A stretch of DNA of 21,655 nt. Source: Acidimicrobiia bacterium (GTDB taxonomy: Bacteria > Actinomycetota > Acidimicrobiia > Acidimicrobiales > Aldehydirespiratoraceae). Where the stretch lies: contig JAJDZO010000296.1 of the NCBI GenBank assembly GCA_022824605.1, forward strand, positions 1-21,655. Direction: 5' to 3'. Shown here piece after piece: positions 1 through 8,316 of this stretch. The first letter of the stretch is position 1; each line of letters starts with the position of its first letter. A program made the translations under genes and the position numbers. Under the pieces are notes generated by a model. The model was given only the letters and a program-made list of their open reading frames with translations. It was not told the origin of the DNA and did not search any database.

Positions 1-1274
1 CCGAGGCCCCTCATCGCGGCGCGCATCTGATTGAACTGATCGACCAGCGCCTTCACGTCGGCGGGGCGGCAACCGGAGCCGGCTGCGATGCGACGACGCC
101 GGGAAGCGTCGATGATGTCAGGTTGGGCCCGCTCCGCCGGCGTCATCGAATGGATCATCCCGGTGATGCGGCCGATGCGGCTCTCGTCGATGTCGGCGCC
201 GCGAAGCTCCTTGGGCATGCCCGGCATCATGTTGAGGATGCTGCGCAGGTTGCCCATGCCGAGCACCTGTTGCATCGTGGAAAGGAAGTCGTCGAAGGTG
301 AACGTGCCCTCCATCAGCCGCGACGCCGTCTCGGTGGCCTGGTCGGCCTCGAAGGCGGCCTCGGCCTTGTCGATCAACGTCTCGACGTCGCCCATGCCAA
401 GGATGCGGCTGGCGAGACGGTCGGGATGGAACGGCTCGAAGTCCTCCAGCTTCTCGCCCACCGACGCGAATGCGATGGGCCGTCCCACCACTTCCTTCAC
501 CGACAGGGCGGCACCGCCGCGAGCGTCGCCGTCGAGTTTCGTGAGGATCACACCGTCGAGCCCGAGCGTGTCGTGGAAGGCCTTGGCCGAGTTCACCGCA
601 TCCTGGCCGACGGTGGAGTCCACCACCAGGAAGGTGTAGTGAGGCTTCACCGCCTTGGAGATCCGGCGGGCCTGATCCATCATCTCGGCGTCGATGGCCA
701 GGCGTCCGGCGGTGTCGACGATCACCACGTCACGTCCGGTGCGTGACGCCTCGTTGAGAGCGGCCGACGCCGATTTGACCGGGCTCCGGGGATGGCTGAA
801 CACGGGCACGCCGGCGCGCTCGCCCAGAGTGCGGAGCTGCTCCACGGCGGCGGGGCGTTGCAGGTCGGCGCCGACCAGCAGCGGGCTGCGGCCCTGACGC
901 AGGAACCACTGAGCGAGCTTGGCCGCGTTGGTGGTCTTGCCCGATCCCTGCAGGCCGGCCAGCAGTATCACGGTGGGCGGCTTCGACGCGTGGGTGATGG
1001 CCAACCGCTCGCCTCCGAGGCTCGTAGTGAGCTCCGAGAGCACGATCTTGACCACCTGCTGAGCGGGGTTGAGCGCCCCGGAGAGTTCCTCGCCGACGGC
1101 TCGGCTGCGTATGCGCCCGGTGAGGCTTGTGACCACGTCGACATTGACGTCGGCTTCGAGCAGTGCGACCCGGATCTGTTGCAGAGCGGTGTCGACATCC
1201 TCCGCCGACAGCCGTCCCCGGCTGCGAAGCCTGGAGAAGACGGTCTCGAACCGGCTGGTGAGCGTGTCGAACAT
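1..1274 (-). CDS. ffh: Signal recognition particle protein Ffh (3' end outside window)
   Basis: SRP54-type GTPase that binds signal sequences and SRP RNA and, with FtsY, delivers nascent membrane proteins to the translocon. About 424 residues are visible; the last part of the C-terminal M domain is cut off by the window edge. The N domain (about 1-95) begins MFDTLTSRFE. The G domain shows G1 GLQGSGKT (107-114), DLQRP (138-141), DTAGR (187-191) and TKLDGD (245-250). The methionine-rich M domain follows, with motifs such as MMPGMPKEL. The ATG at 1274 is chosen because it fits the Ffh N-terminus and has a TANNNT box 9 nt upstream. It is the last gene of the smc-htrA-ftsY-ffh run, 85 bp after ftsY. 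The identification is secure. Confidence 0.96.
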   Translation of the reverse strand, partial: MFDTLTSRFETVFSRLRSRGRLSAEDVDTALQQIRVALLEADVNVDVVTSLTGRIRSRAVGEELSGALNPAQQVVKIVLSELTTSLGGERLAITHASKPPTVILLAGLQGSGKTTNAAKLAQWFLRQGRSPLLVGADLQRPAAVEQLRTLGERAGVPVFSHPRSPVKSASAALNEASRTGRDVVIVDTAGRLAIDAEMMDQARRISKAVKPHYTFLVVDSTVGQDAVNSAKAFHDTLGLDGVILTKLDGDARGGAALSVKEVVGRPIAFASVGEKLEDFEPFHPDRLASRILGMGDVETLIDKAEAAFEADQATETASRLMEGTFTFDDFLSTMQQVLGMGNLRSILNMMPGMPKELRGADIDESRIGRITGMIHSMTPAERAQPDIIDASRRRRIAAGSGCRPADVKALVDQFNQMRAAMRGL

Positions 1275-1283
1275 GGCCGGGTC

Positions 1284-1289
1284 ACACTA
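1284..1289 (-). promoter_or_regulatory. Candidate -10 box for ffh
   Basis: TAGTGT on the minus strand, 9 nt before the ffh ATG. It matches the actinobacterial TANNNT -10 pattern and would place the transcript start at or within about 3 nt of the start codon. No convincing -35 box is seen. The same spacing recurs before several other genes here. Confidence 0.35.
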
Positions 1290-1336
1290 CCCGCGGGGTC
1301 CTGCTATCAAGACGCCGCTCAGCGGCCGGGCGCATT

Positions 1337-1356
1337 GGCGAGCGAATTCACTCGCC
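1337..1356 (-). terminator. Near-palindrome between ftsY and ffh
   Basis: A 20-bp near-perfect palindrome centred on GAATTC. In RNA it folds as a 7-bp stem (GGCGAGU/GCUCGCC, one G-U pair) with loop GAAUUC, starting 3 nt after the ftsY stop. No U-run follows, so it may be a weak terminator, an mRNA-stabilising hairpin or a protein-binding site. Confidence 0.3.
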
Positions 1357-1359
1357 GCC

Positions 1360-2451
1360 TCAGGCGAACAGGGCGTCCACGAACTCCGAGGCGTCGAATG
1401 GGATCAGATCGCCCGCCTGCTCCCCTACCCCCACGAGCTTCACCGCCACGCCGAGCTCGGCCTGCACAGCCACCACGATCCCGCCCTTGGCCGAGCCGTC
1501 CAGTTTGGTGAGCACCACGCCGGTGACGTCGACGGCCTCGGTGAACTGCCGGGCCTGGGCCAGACCGTTCTGCCCGGTGGTGGCGTCGAGCACCAGGAGG
1601 GTCTCGGTGACGACACCCGATCCCCGGTCGGCCACCCGGCGTACCTTCTGCAGCTCGGCCATGAGGTTCTGTTCGGTGTGGAACCGCCCGGCGGTGTCGG
1701 CCAACACCAGATCCGCTCCTCTGGCTGCGGCCGACTCGACTGCGTCGTACACCACCGAGGCGGGGTCGGCCCCGGCCGCGCCGCGCACGATGTGCGCCGA
1801 GGAGCGCTCGGCCCACATGGCCAGCTGGTCGGCAGCCGCGGCCCGGAACGTGTCGCCCGCGGCCAGCACCACCCCGCTGCCGGCCTGCGTCTCGCGTTGG
1901 GCCAGCTTGCCGATGGTGGTGGTCTTTCCGGTGCCGTTCACCCCTACGAACAGCCATATCGAGGGGCCGTCGCCGTCGGCTCGTCGGGCCAGTGACCGGT
2001 CGAAGCCATCGAGCCGCTCACGCAGTTCAGCCTGCAGTGCCTCCTGCGCCGCAGACGCCCCGTGGGCCGCGCTTGGGAGTCGCGCCCTGGCCGCCTCCAC
2101 GATCTCGGAACTGGCTGCCAACCCCACATCGGCCCTGATCAGGGCCTCGGCCACTTCGGTCCACGCTTCGGCGGAGGTCGACGTGCGCTCCAGCGCGGAG
2201 CCCAACGGCGCGGTCAGCGCGGCGCGCGCCTTCCCAAGGCGGTCGCGCAGCGACACCGATGAGCGCGCCGCACTGCCGTCGGCCCGCTCGGCCAAGCGAC
2301 CCACCACCCGGTCGGCGACCTCGCCCACCGCGGCCGCGTCGTCCCTGAGGGCATCCGCAGCGGACGGGCGTCGGCGCCTGCGCACGACTACGGCCGCGGC
2401 CAGCACCACGACCACCAGCACGACGAGCGCTAGGAGGATCTCCAAGGTCAC
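1360..2451 (-). CDS. ftsY: SRP receptor FtsY
   Basis: Membrane-associated GTPase that docks the Ffh-ribosome complex at the inner membrane. Length 363 residues. An N-terminal hydrophobic segment (about 4-24) followed by RRRRR (24-28) makes it a membrane-anchored form. The NG domain shows G1 GVNGTGKTT (170-178), DTFRAAA (200-206), DTAGR (252-256), TKLDGS (315-320) and the C-terminal GVGEQAGDLIPFD (341-353) typical of FtsY. The start is GTG at 2451, overlapping the htrA stop by 4 bp (GTGA), so the two are probably co-translated. The partner gene ffh lies directly downstream. The identification is secure. Confidence 0.96.
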   Translation of the reverse strand: MTLEILLALVVLVVVVLAAAVVVRRRRRPSAADALRDDAAAVGEVADRVVGRLAERADGSAARSSVSLRDRLGKARAALTAPLGSALERTSTSAEAWTEVAEALIRADVGLAASSEIVEAARARLPSAAHGASAAQEALQAELRERLDGFDRSLARRADGDGPSIWLFVGVNGTGKTTTIGKLAQRETQAGSGVVLAAGDTFRAAAADQLAMWAERSSAHIVRGAAGADPASVVYDAVESAAARGADLVLADTAGRFHTEQNLMAELQKVRRVADRGSGVVTETLLVLDATTGQNGLAQARQFTEAVDVTGVVLTKLDGSAKGGIVVAVQAELGVAVKLVGVGEQAGDLIPFDASEFVDALFA

Positions 2452-3779
2452 CCCAGCGGGTCCAGCACGGCCGTCGCGATGTAGAGGTCGCCGCCACGCT
2501 TGACCGTCAACTCGACGGTCTCGCCGGGTCGACGCAGCTTGATGGCGGCGGAGAGTTCCGTGATGTCGTACATGGGCTCGCCGCCGAGGCTGACGATCAC
2601 GTCGCCGACCTCGAGGCCGGCCTCGTCGGCCGGTGATCCCGGCAGAACTTCCACCACCACCACGCCCACATCGTCGCCCTCGCCGCCCTGGCCGCTGATG
2701 CCCAGATAGCCGAGTTCCAGCGATTCGCCGTTGACGATGCGGGTGGCGATCAGATCCACCGTGTCGCTGGGAACCGCGAATCCCAGGCCGATGCTGCCGC
2801 CGGTGTTGGTCTGGATCATGGTGTTCATCCCGATGACCCGGCCGTGCGAGTCGGCCAGCGCTCCCCCGGAGTTCCCGCGATTGATGGCGGCGTCGGTCTG
2901 GATCATCTCCACCGGCACCGGCGCGTTGGGATCGGCGCCGCCCTGAACCTGGATCCTCACCGCGCTCACGATCCCTGCGGTGACCGTGCCCGTCAGCCCA
3001 AGGGGACTGCCGATGGCCACCGCCAACTGGCCCACGCGCACCGACGAGGCCGGTGCGAAGGTGGCGGCCACCAGCTCAGCCCCGGCGGGGTCGACGCGCA
3101 CCACGGCCACGTCGTGGCCCGACGACCCCCCGACCACTTCGCCGTCGAGGCTGGTTCCGTCCGACAATGTGACGGTCACGGTCTCGGAGTCCTCCACGAC
3201 ATGCTGGTTGGTGACGACATAACCGTTGACGGCGTCCCACACGATGCCCGAGCCCAGTCCGAAGCCGAACTGATCCCCGACCTCCACCAGCACCACCGAC
3301 GGGCTCAGCGCCTCGGCCACCGCCACCACCGGCTCCTCCGAGACGACCGGCGCGGGGTGCTGCGGAACGGTCGTGTCCGGAACCTGCTCGGGGAGGGCGA
3401 CGGCCGGACCGTCCGCGAACCCGCCCTGACCGGCTCCATCCGGCTCTTCGACGTGTGTATCGCCGGTTGCGAGCTGCTCGACGGCCGGCTGATCTCCGGT
3501 GGGCTGCTCCCCGCTGACGCGACCTTCGGAACCGCCGACCGCGGCGATCTCCGCCTCCGAGGCCGGTCGCAGACCGGGGCCGGGATCGGTGTTCGCAGGG
3601 CCATCGAAGACGACAACTCCGAGGGTGGTGCCGGCGACGAGCACCAGGCATGCCAGAAGCACCAACGTGGCTACCCGTCCCGCAGATCGACGCGCCTGCG
3701 GCGCTTGCCGCGGGGCCGCAGGGTCTGCTTCCGGCGGCCTGAGGACCGCGGTCTGCTCGGCGGGGTGAGGATCCTGCAT
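2448..3779 (-). CDS. HtrA/DegP-like membrane-anchored serine protease with PDZ domain
   Basis: Envelope quality-control protease of the trypsin-like S1C family. Length 443 residues: a short cytoplasmic N-terminus, one transmembrane segment (about 36-58), a Pro/Glu/Gly-rich linker (60-150), a protease domain (about 152-350) and one C-terminal PDZ domain (about 356-440). The catalytic triad is visible as His193 (TNQHVV), Asp223 (GHDVAVV) and Ser304 (NRGNSGGAL). The protease should face outward. It sits between smc and ftsY, overlapping ftsY by 4 bp, which suggests co-expression with the SRP receptor. Actinobacteria usually carry several HtrA paralogues, so no specific symbol is given. A TANNNT box lies 9 nt before the ATG. 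Confidence 0.93.
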   Translation of the reverse strand: MQDPHPAEQTAVLRPPEADPAAPRQAPQARRSAGRVATLVLLACLVLVAGTTLGVVVFDGPANTDPGPGLRPASEAEIAAVGGSEGRVSGEQPTGDQPAVEQLATGDTHVEEPDGAGQGGFADGPAVALPEQVPDTTVPQHPAPVVSEEPVVAVAEALSPSVVLVEVGDQFGFGLGSGIVWDAVNGYVVTNQHVVEDSETVTVTLSDGTSLDGEVVGGSSGHDVAVVRVDPAGAELVAATFAPASSVRVGQLAVAIGSPLGLTGTVTAGIVSAVRIQVQGGADPNAPVPVEMIQTDAAINRGNSGGALADSHGRVIGMNTMIQTNTGGSIGLGFAVPSDTVDLIATRIVNGESLELGYLGISGQGGEGDDVGVVVVEVLPGSPADEAGLEVGDVIVSLGGEPMYDITELSAAIKLRRPGETVELTVKRGGDLYIATAVLDPLG

Positions 3780-3783
3780 CCGC

Positions 3784-3880
3784 CCTAGAAGCTAGGCCGA
3801 GCAGTTGAGAGAACCGCGACCGGCTACCTTCCCCGGCCCGGGCGACTTCCCCTTTTGGCGGCGTCTGCGCGCCCTCTAGG
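3784..3880 (+). repeat. Decayed copy of the intergenic inverted-repeat element (copy E)
   Basis: It fills the htrA-smc gap. The right end (3864-3880) shares 17 bases, TCTGCGCGCCCTCTAGG, with the reverse complement of the copy at 13603-13746. The left end shows CTAGGCCGAGC, like the left end of the better copies. The interior aligns only loosely, with a GGCTACCTTCCCCGGCCC block where others have GGGAAATRCCCCGCCCC. Overall length (about 90-97 bp) is like the copy at 19164-19257. The right end contains the smc stop codon (TAG on the minus strand, 3876-3878). The right-end match is direct; the full-length relationship is inference. Confidence 0.45.
3789..3794 (-). promoter_or_regulatory. Candidate -10 box for htrA
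   Basis: TAGCTT on the minus strand, 9 nt before the htrA ATG, fits TANNNT. It lies inside the left end of a decayed intergenic repeat copy, so the repeat may contribute the promoter. No -35 box is evident. Confidence 0.3.
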
Positions 3881-6800
3881 CGGCGTCGGATACCCGCTCG
3901 GACACCACCATCGAGGAGCCGCCAGGCCTCATCGACACCCCTTGCAGGCAGTCTGCGGCCTCCATCGTGCGCTTCTGGTGGGTGACGATGAGAAGCTGCG
4001 CATCGGCGCGGAACTCGTCGATGAGCTTCAAGAAACGGTGGAGGTTGACGTCGTCGAGAGCGGCCTCCACCTCGTCCATCACATAGAAGGGCGAAGGCCG
4101 GCTGCGGAACACCGCGAACAGGAAGGCCAGCGCGGCCAGGGTGCGCTCGCCGCCGGACAGCAGCGACAGCCGCTTCACGTTCTTGCCTGAGGGCTTGGCC
4201 GAGATCTCGATGCCGGTGTCGAGCAGGTCGTCGGGGTCGGTGAGGCTCAAACGACCCTCTCCGCCCGGGAACAGAGCCTCGAAGAGCAACTCGAAGTTGG
4301 TGGCCACGTCGAGGAAGGCTGAGCTGAACACCGTCTTGATCTCGCCGTCGATCGACCGGATCACCCGGTTGAGATCCCGGCGGGCCGCTCGGATGTCGTC
4401 CATCTGGCCGCTCAGCAACTCGTGACGCTCGTAGAGCTCGTCGTACTCGGTCAGCGCCAGAGGATTGACGGGACCCATTATCTCCAACTCGGCGGCCAGC
4501 TGCTCCACGCGCTGTGCGGGGGTGAACCCGTCGGGGAGTTCCGGCAGCGGCGCATCCGCCGCCTGCTGGGGGGACAGACCATGAGCGTCGCGCAGGCGCT
4601 CCACCGCGCCCTGCAGCACCGTTCGCAGCTCGGCCTCCTCGATGTCGCGACGGCTCTCGGCTTGGCGCAGGGCCTCATGCCGACGATCGGCCTCCGTATG
4701 CCGGCCACGCAGATCGTCGAGGCTCGCAGCCAGGGCTCGCACCTCCTCGGACTGCCTGCGCCGTACCTCTCGGATCTCGGCCAGGTCTGCCTTGAGGACT
4801 CCGGTGCGCTGCTCCACCGCTCGCGCCAACGCTTCGAGAACGGCTACCTCACGCTCCAGCCGGGCCAGGCGATCGCCGGCCGCGGCCCGCGAGGCGCGGT
4901 GACGAGACAGCCGGTCCTCCAGCTCTGACGCACGGGCTTGCAGCATCTGCTGACGCTGCTGGTGGCGGGCATCGGTTGCGCTCTGCTCGGCGGCCATGCT
5001 GGCTGCCTCGGCCGCACGCTGGTCCAGGGCGGCCCGGGCCTCGGCCGCTTCACGGCCGCGCTGATGGATCCTGGCCTCAGCCGCCTCGAGTTCGGGCAGC
5101 GTGGACTCGATCTGCGCAGCCCTGCGAACGGCCTCGTCGAGACGTCCGTGGACGTCGGTCAATCGGTCGCGCAGGGTGCTGTTGGCGGTTTCGAGTTCAC
5201 GACGATCGGCCTCGGCGCGGCTGATGTGCTCAGCTGCCGACGACGCCGCACTCTCGGCTGCGGCCAGTCGTCCCCTGATCTCCTCGACCGTGTCGCGGCT
5301 GTCGTGCAGCCGGATCCGGGCTGCGTCGCAGGCGGCTTCGGCATCGGCGTGCGCCCGATGGGAGGCTTCGACCCGGTGTTCGGCCTCTGCAAGGGCTCGC
5401 CGGAGCCCGGCCGCGCCGTGCACGCCCAGTCGCCAGCCCCGGGCGCTCAACCGGTCACCGGCGGGGGTGACCACCACCAGGTCCCGATGGCGCATCCAGG
5501 TCTCGGCTGCGACCCGCCAATCGTCCTCCACGAGGACCGTGGAGGCCAACAACACGTCCAGCAGGCGGCCGACATCGGGGTCGGCGGCGCGGACACGGCT
5601 TCTCAACGGCGCAAGTCTCAGGCGTTCGACCGCCGCACCGGCAGCCGCGTCGGCGGCGGCGCCCCCCAGCGCGATCACCGCCGCGCCCGCGTCACCGGCC
5701 TCCATGCTGTCGAGCACGCGTCCGGCCGTTGCCATGTCTCGCACCACGAGGGCACCGGCGGCGTCGCCGACCGCAGCCGCGAAGGCTGCTTCGAGCCCGT
5801 CGTCCACCTCCACAAGGTCGCCCAGCAGCCCCACCACGCCGTCGGCGGCGACCTGCGCATCGACGGGCACGGCTCTGTCGGCCGATTCGAGGGCCATCGC
5901 AAGGGCATCGCGGCGTGCGATCCAGTGCCGCAAATCGCCTTCAGCCTGCGAACGGGCCGCGACCGCGTCGTCCAACCCAGTCGAGGCATCCTCGCGGTCG
6001 GTCCTCGCCGCATCGAGTTCCGCTCGTTGCGCCGCGACCTGCTGGTTGCATCGATCCAGTTGGTGGCGGCGGTCGTCTGCCTGTGCGGCCAGATCCGGCA
6101 GGCGACGCTCACCCTCCTTGAGACTCTCAGTGAGGCGATTCTGCTCACCCCGGCTGTGCTCGATGGTCGACTGCAGCGCCGACAGCTCGCCGCGGGCCTC
6201 GGCCGCCTCGCTCTTGGCGCCGGCGTCGGATCCCGTCACGTCACCCCATTCGGCGCCGAAACGAGCACGGTCGGCTTCCAGGCTTTGCTGCAAGCGCTCG
6301 AGCCGGAGCCGGTCGGAGTCGGCCGCCGCTGCCGACAACACCACCGCGGAGAGCTCCTTGCGGCAACGCTCCAGTTCGGCCTGCAGTCCCGCCGCCAGGT
6401 CATGATCGACGAGGGCGGATCGTTGGTGTTCGATGCCCCGCCGACGCTCGACCGCCACCGCGGCCAGACCGGCCGCTCTGGCCCGCAGCCCTTCGAGGCG
6501 GGCCAGGCGCTCTGAGTGGTCGTGGGTTCCGTGACGGGCCAGCCGCTGCTCGTCGGCCACCACCCGGGCGTGCAGGTCGTCGAGCTCCGCTCGTAATTCG
6601 GACTGCCGTGCCGCCTGCGCCTCACCCTGCTGCTTGTGCAGCCGCAGCTGCTCTCGCATGTCGGTGATCTCGCGGCCGGCCAGATGCACCCTCAGCGCCT
6701 CCAACTCCGACAGCAGGTCTGCGTGGCGCCGGGCGGCCTCGGCCTGCTTCTGCAAGGGACGCAGCCGCCTGCGCACCTCGCGCAACAGGTCGCTGAGCCG

Positions 6801-7367
6801 GGTCAGGTCTCCGTCGGTGGCGAACAGCCGCCGTTCGGCCCGCTCCCGCCGCTTGCGGTACTTGAGGATTCCGGCCGCCTCCTCCACCACCGCCCGGCGG
6901 TCGGCGGGACGGGCGTTGAGAACGGCGTCGATCTGGCTCTGCGACACGATCATGTGCTGCTGGCGGCCCACGCCGGTGTCGGAGAGCAGCTCGACGATGT
7001 CGAGCAACCGGCACGGGGCGCCGTTGAGCGCGTAGGTCGACTCGCCGCTTCGGAACAGGGTGCGGGTGATCCGCACCTCGCTGGACGCCGTCGGCAGCGC
7101 TGCGTCGGAGTTGTCGATCGTGAGCGAGACTTCGGCCCGGCCCAGTGCAGGCTTGTTGGCCGCGCCCGCGAAGATCACGTCGTCCATCCGGGCGGAACGC
7201 ACCGCGCTCGGGGCCTGGGCGCCCAGCACCCACGCCACCGCGTCCACCACGTTGGACTTGCCGCTCCCATTGGGGCCGACGACCACCGTGACCCCCGGCT
7301 CCAAACGGATCGAGGCCGGCTCGGCGAAGGACTTGAAGCCCTTCAGCGTCAGCGTCTTCAGGTGCAC
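3876..7367 (-). CDS. smc: Chromosome partition/condensin protein SMC
   Basis: ATPase of the bacterial condensin complex, which compacts and segregates the chromosome with ScpA and ScpB. Length 1163 residues, normal for the family. The N-terminal head has Walker A GPNGSGKS (31-38). Two long coiled coils flank a hinge at roughly 500-650, where the sequence becomes Gly/Ala/Val-rich and loses the Glu/Arg/Leu pattern. The C-terminal head has the ABC signature LSGGE (1070-1074) and Walker B FYVMDE (1094-1099). The start is GTG at 7367, giving MHLKTLTLKGFKSF, the standard SMC N-terminus. A TANNNT box lies 7 nt upstream. The stop codon falls within the end of an intergenic repeat. It follows the mutM-like gene as in many actinobacteria. 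Confidence 0.97.
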   Translation of the reverse strand: MHLKTLTLKGFKSFAEPASIRLEPGVTVVVGPNGSGKSNVVDAVAWVLGAQAPSAVRSARMDDVIFAGAANKPALGRAEVSLTIDNSDAALPTASSEVRITRTLFRSGESTYALNGAPCRLLDIVELLSDTGVGRQQHMIVSQSQIDAVLNARPADRRAVVEEAAGILKYRKRRERAERRLFATDGDLTRLSDLLREVRRRLRPLQKQAEAARRHADLLSELEALRVHLAGREITDMREQLRLHKQQGEAQAARQSELRAELDDLHARVVADEQRLARHGTHDHSERLARLEGLRARAAGLAAVAVERRRGIEHQRSALVDHDLAAGLQAELERCRKELSAVVLSAAAADSDRLRLERLQQSLEADRARFGAEWGDVTGSDAGAKSEAAEARGELSALQSTIEHSRGEQNRLTESLKEGERRLPDLAAQADDRRHQLDRCNQQVAAQRAELDAARTDREDASTGLDDAVAARSQAEGDLRHWIARRDALAMALESADRAVPVDAQVAADGVVGLLGDLVEVDDGLEAAFAAAVGDAAGALVVRDMATAGRVLDSMEAGDAGAAVIALGGAAADAAAGAAVERLRLAPLRSRVRAADPDVGRLLDVLLASTVLVEDDWRVAAETWMRHRDLVVVTPAGDRLSARGWRLGVHGAAGLRRALAEAEHRVEASHRAHADAEAACDAARIRLHDSRDTVEEIRGRLAAAESAASSAAEHISRAEADRRELETANSTLRDRLTDVHGRLDEAVRRAAQIESTLPELEAAEARIHQRGREAAEARAALDQRAAEAASMAAEQSATDARHQQRQQMLQARASELEDRLSRHRASRAAAGDRLARLEREVAVLEALARAVEQRTGVLKADLAEIREVRRRQSEEVRALAASLDDLRGRHTEADRRHEALRQAESRRDIEEAELRTVLQGAVERLRDAHGLSPQQAADAPLPELPDGFTPAQRVEQLAAELEIMGPVNPLALTEYDELYERHELLSGQMDDIRAARRDLNRVIRSIDGEIKTVFSSAFLDVATNFELLFEALFPGGEGRLSLTDPDDLLDTGIEISAKPSGKNVKRLSLLSGGERTLAALAFLFAVFRSRPSPFYVMDEVEAALDDVNLHRFLKLIDEFRADAQLLIVTHQKRTMEAADCLQGVSMRPGGSSMVVSERVSDAA

Positions 7368-7374
7368 GGGCGCG

Positions 7375-7380
7375 ACGCTA
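7375..7380 (-). promoter_or_regulatory. Candidate -10 box for smc (leaderless type)
   Basis: TAGCGT on the minus strand, 7 nt before the smc GTG. This spacing would start the transcript at or next to the start codon. TTGTCA occurs farther upstream, but only 13 nt away, too close for a standard -35. Confidence 0.4.
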
Positions 7381-7452
7381 GTTCGACCGGTGTTGACAAC
7401 CGGGCATCCCGGTGGCTTCCCCGCCGATCAGCGACCGAGCAAATGGGCAGCC

Positions 7453-8316
7453 TCAGACCTGCGTGTCGCAGTAGTAGGTCCACACGCCGCGGAACTTGGT
7501 CCGCTTGATCGGCGTCCTCGACCTCTCGCTCAACTCGCCGTGGCGGCCCCACACCTTGAGGTGGCTCCCGTAGTTGCCGGGCTGGCCGAAGGGATCGACG
7601 AAGGGCCGCTCGGCCACCGATGTGCCCCGGTACTTCATGGCGTCGTGCATCGTGCCGACAAGCGCCCGGTGCAGGCGGCGGATCTCCTGAGTGGACAGGG
7701 TGTTGGCGATCCGGTCGAATCGCAGTCCCGCCTCGAAGAGGATCTCGTCGGCGTAGATGTTGCCGATGCCGACCACGAAGGTGTCGTCGGTGATCAGAGT
7801 CTTGAGTTTGGTGTTCTTCTGCAACAGGAGCCGGCCCATCTCGGTCCACGAGATCGGTCTAGCGACCGGATCGAGACCGAGGGCGGCCACATCGGGCACG
7901 GCGGTGGCGAGGTCGTCGCCGGGCACCACGAACAACTGGCCCGTGCCCTCGGTGTCGACGAAGCGCAACTGGCCGTACTGGGTGAAGGAGATCACCACTT
8001 CGGTGCCTGCCACCTTGGGGTTCTTGTTGGCGTTGCGGCGCGGGGAGCCGGACGATCCGAGCGACAGCACCAGCAGCATCTCGGTGCTGAGCTCGATCAC
8101 CAGGTACAGACCCACCCGTCGGACGTCGGTGATCTTGGCGCCCTCGAGTTGTGAGGTGAAGGCCTTGCGGTTGTGGTAGCGGCGCAGGCACTTCATGCTT
8201 GCGGCCTCGGCCGCCTTGACCTTGCGGGTGACGATCTCGCGTTCGAGGTCACGCCGTATCGTCTCGACTTCGGGCAGCTCGAAGGCAAGACCTTGTTTGG
8301 TGCGCGCCGCGCTCAT
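7453..8316 (-). CDS. Degenerate MutM/Fpg-family protein, probably without glycosylase activity
   Basis: Length 287 residues. The fold is clearly Fpg/Nei: ELPEVETIRR (13-22), the helix-two-turn-helix motif GIGNIYADE (183-191), and a GNYGSHLKVWGRHGE segment before the usual zinc finger. Family knowledge places the catalytic proline at residue 2 of MPELPEVE. Here the protein starts MSAARTKQGL and the aligned position is Phe12. The hairpin lysine (usually RRGKYL) is Leu70, HLGMSG has become SLGSSG (85-90), and the DPRRFG loop has become DTEGTG. Only one zinc-finger cysteine (Cys283) remains, and the finger arginine is replaced. Glu13 and Asn186 are kept. It overlaps the rnc stop by 4 bp (ATGA) and sits in the usual mutM slot before smc. 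I infer a DNA-binding protein lacking base-excision chemistry. Confidence 0.88.
   Translation of the reverse strand: MSAARTKQGLAFELPEVETIRRDLEREIVTRKVKAAEAASMKCLRRYHNRKAFTSQLEGAKITDVRRVGLYLVIELSTEMLLVLSLGSSGSPRRNANKNPKVAGTEVVISFTQYGQLRFVDTEGTGQLFVVPGDDLATAVPDVAALGLDPVARPISWTEMGRLLLQKNTKLKTLITDDTFVVGIGNIYADEILFEAGLRFDRIANTLSTQEIRRLHRALVGTMHDAMKYRGTSVAERPFVDPFGQPGNYGSHLKVWGRHGELSERSRTPIKRTKFRGVWTYYCDTQV

Noticed and set aside
1275..1359. Possible SRP (4.5S) RNA gene beside ffh.
   Set aside because: The 85-bp gap holds only a short palindrome; no conserved GNAR-tetraloop hairpin or long helical pairing is visible.
4938..6515. A 525-codon plus-strand frame opposite smc.
   Set aside because: It is a shadow of the smc coiled-coil region in high-GC DNA; the translation has no family features, whereas smc is unmistakable.
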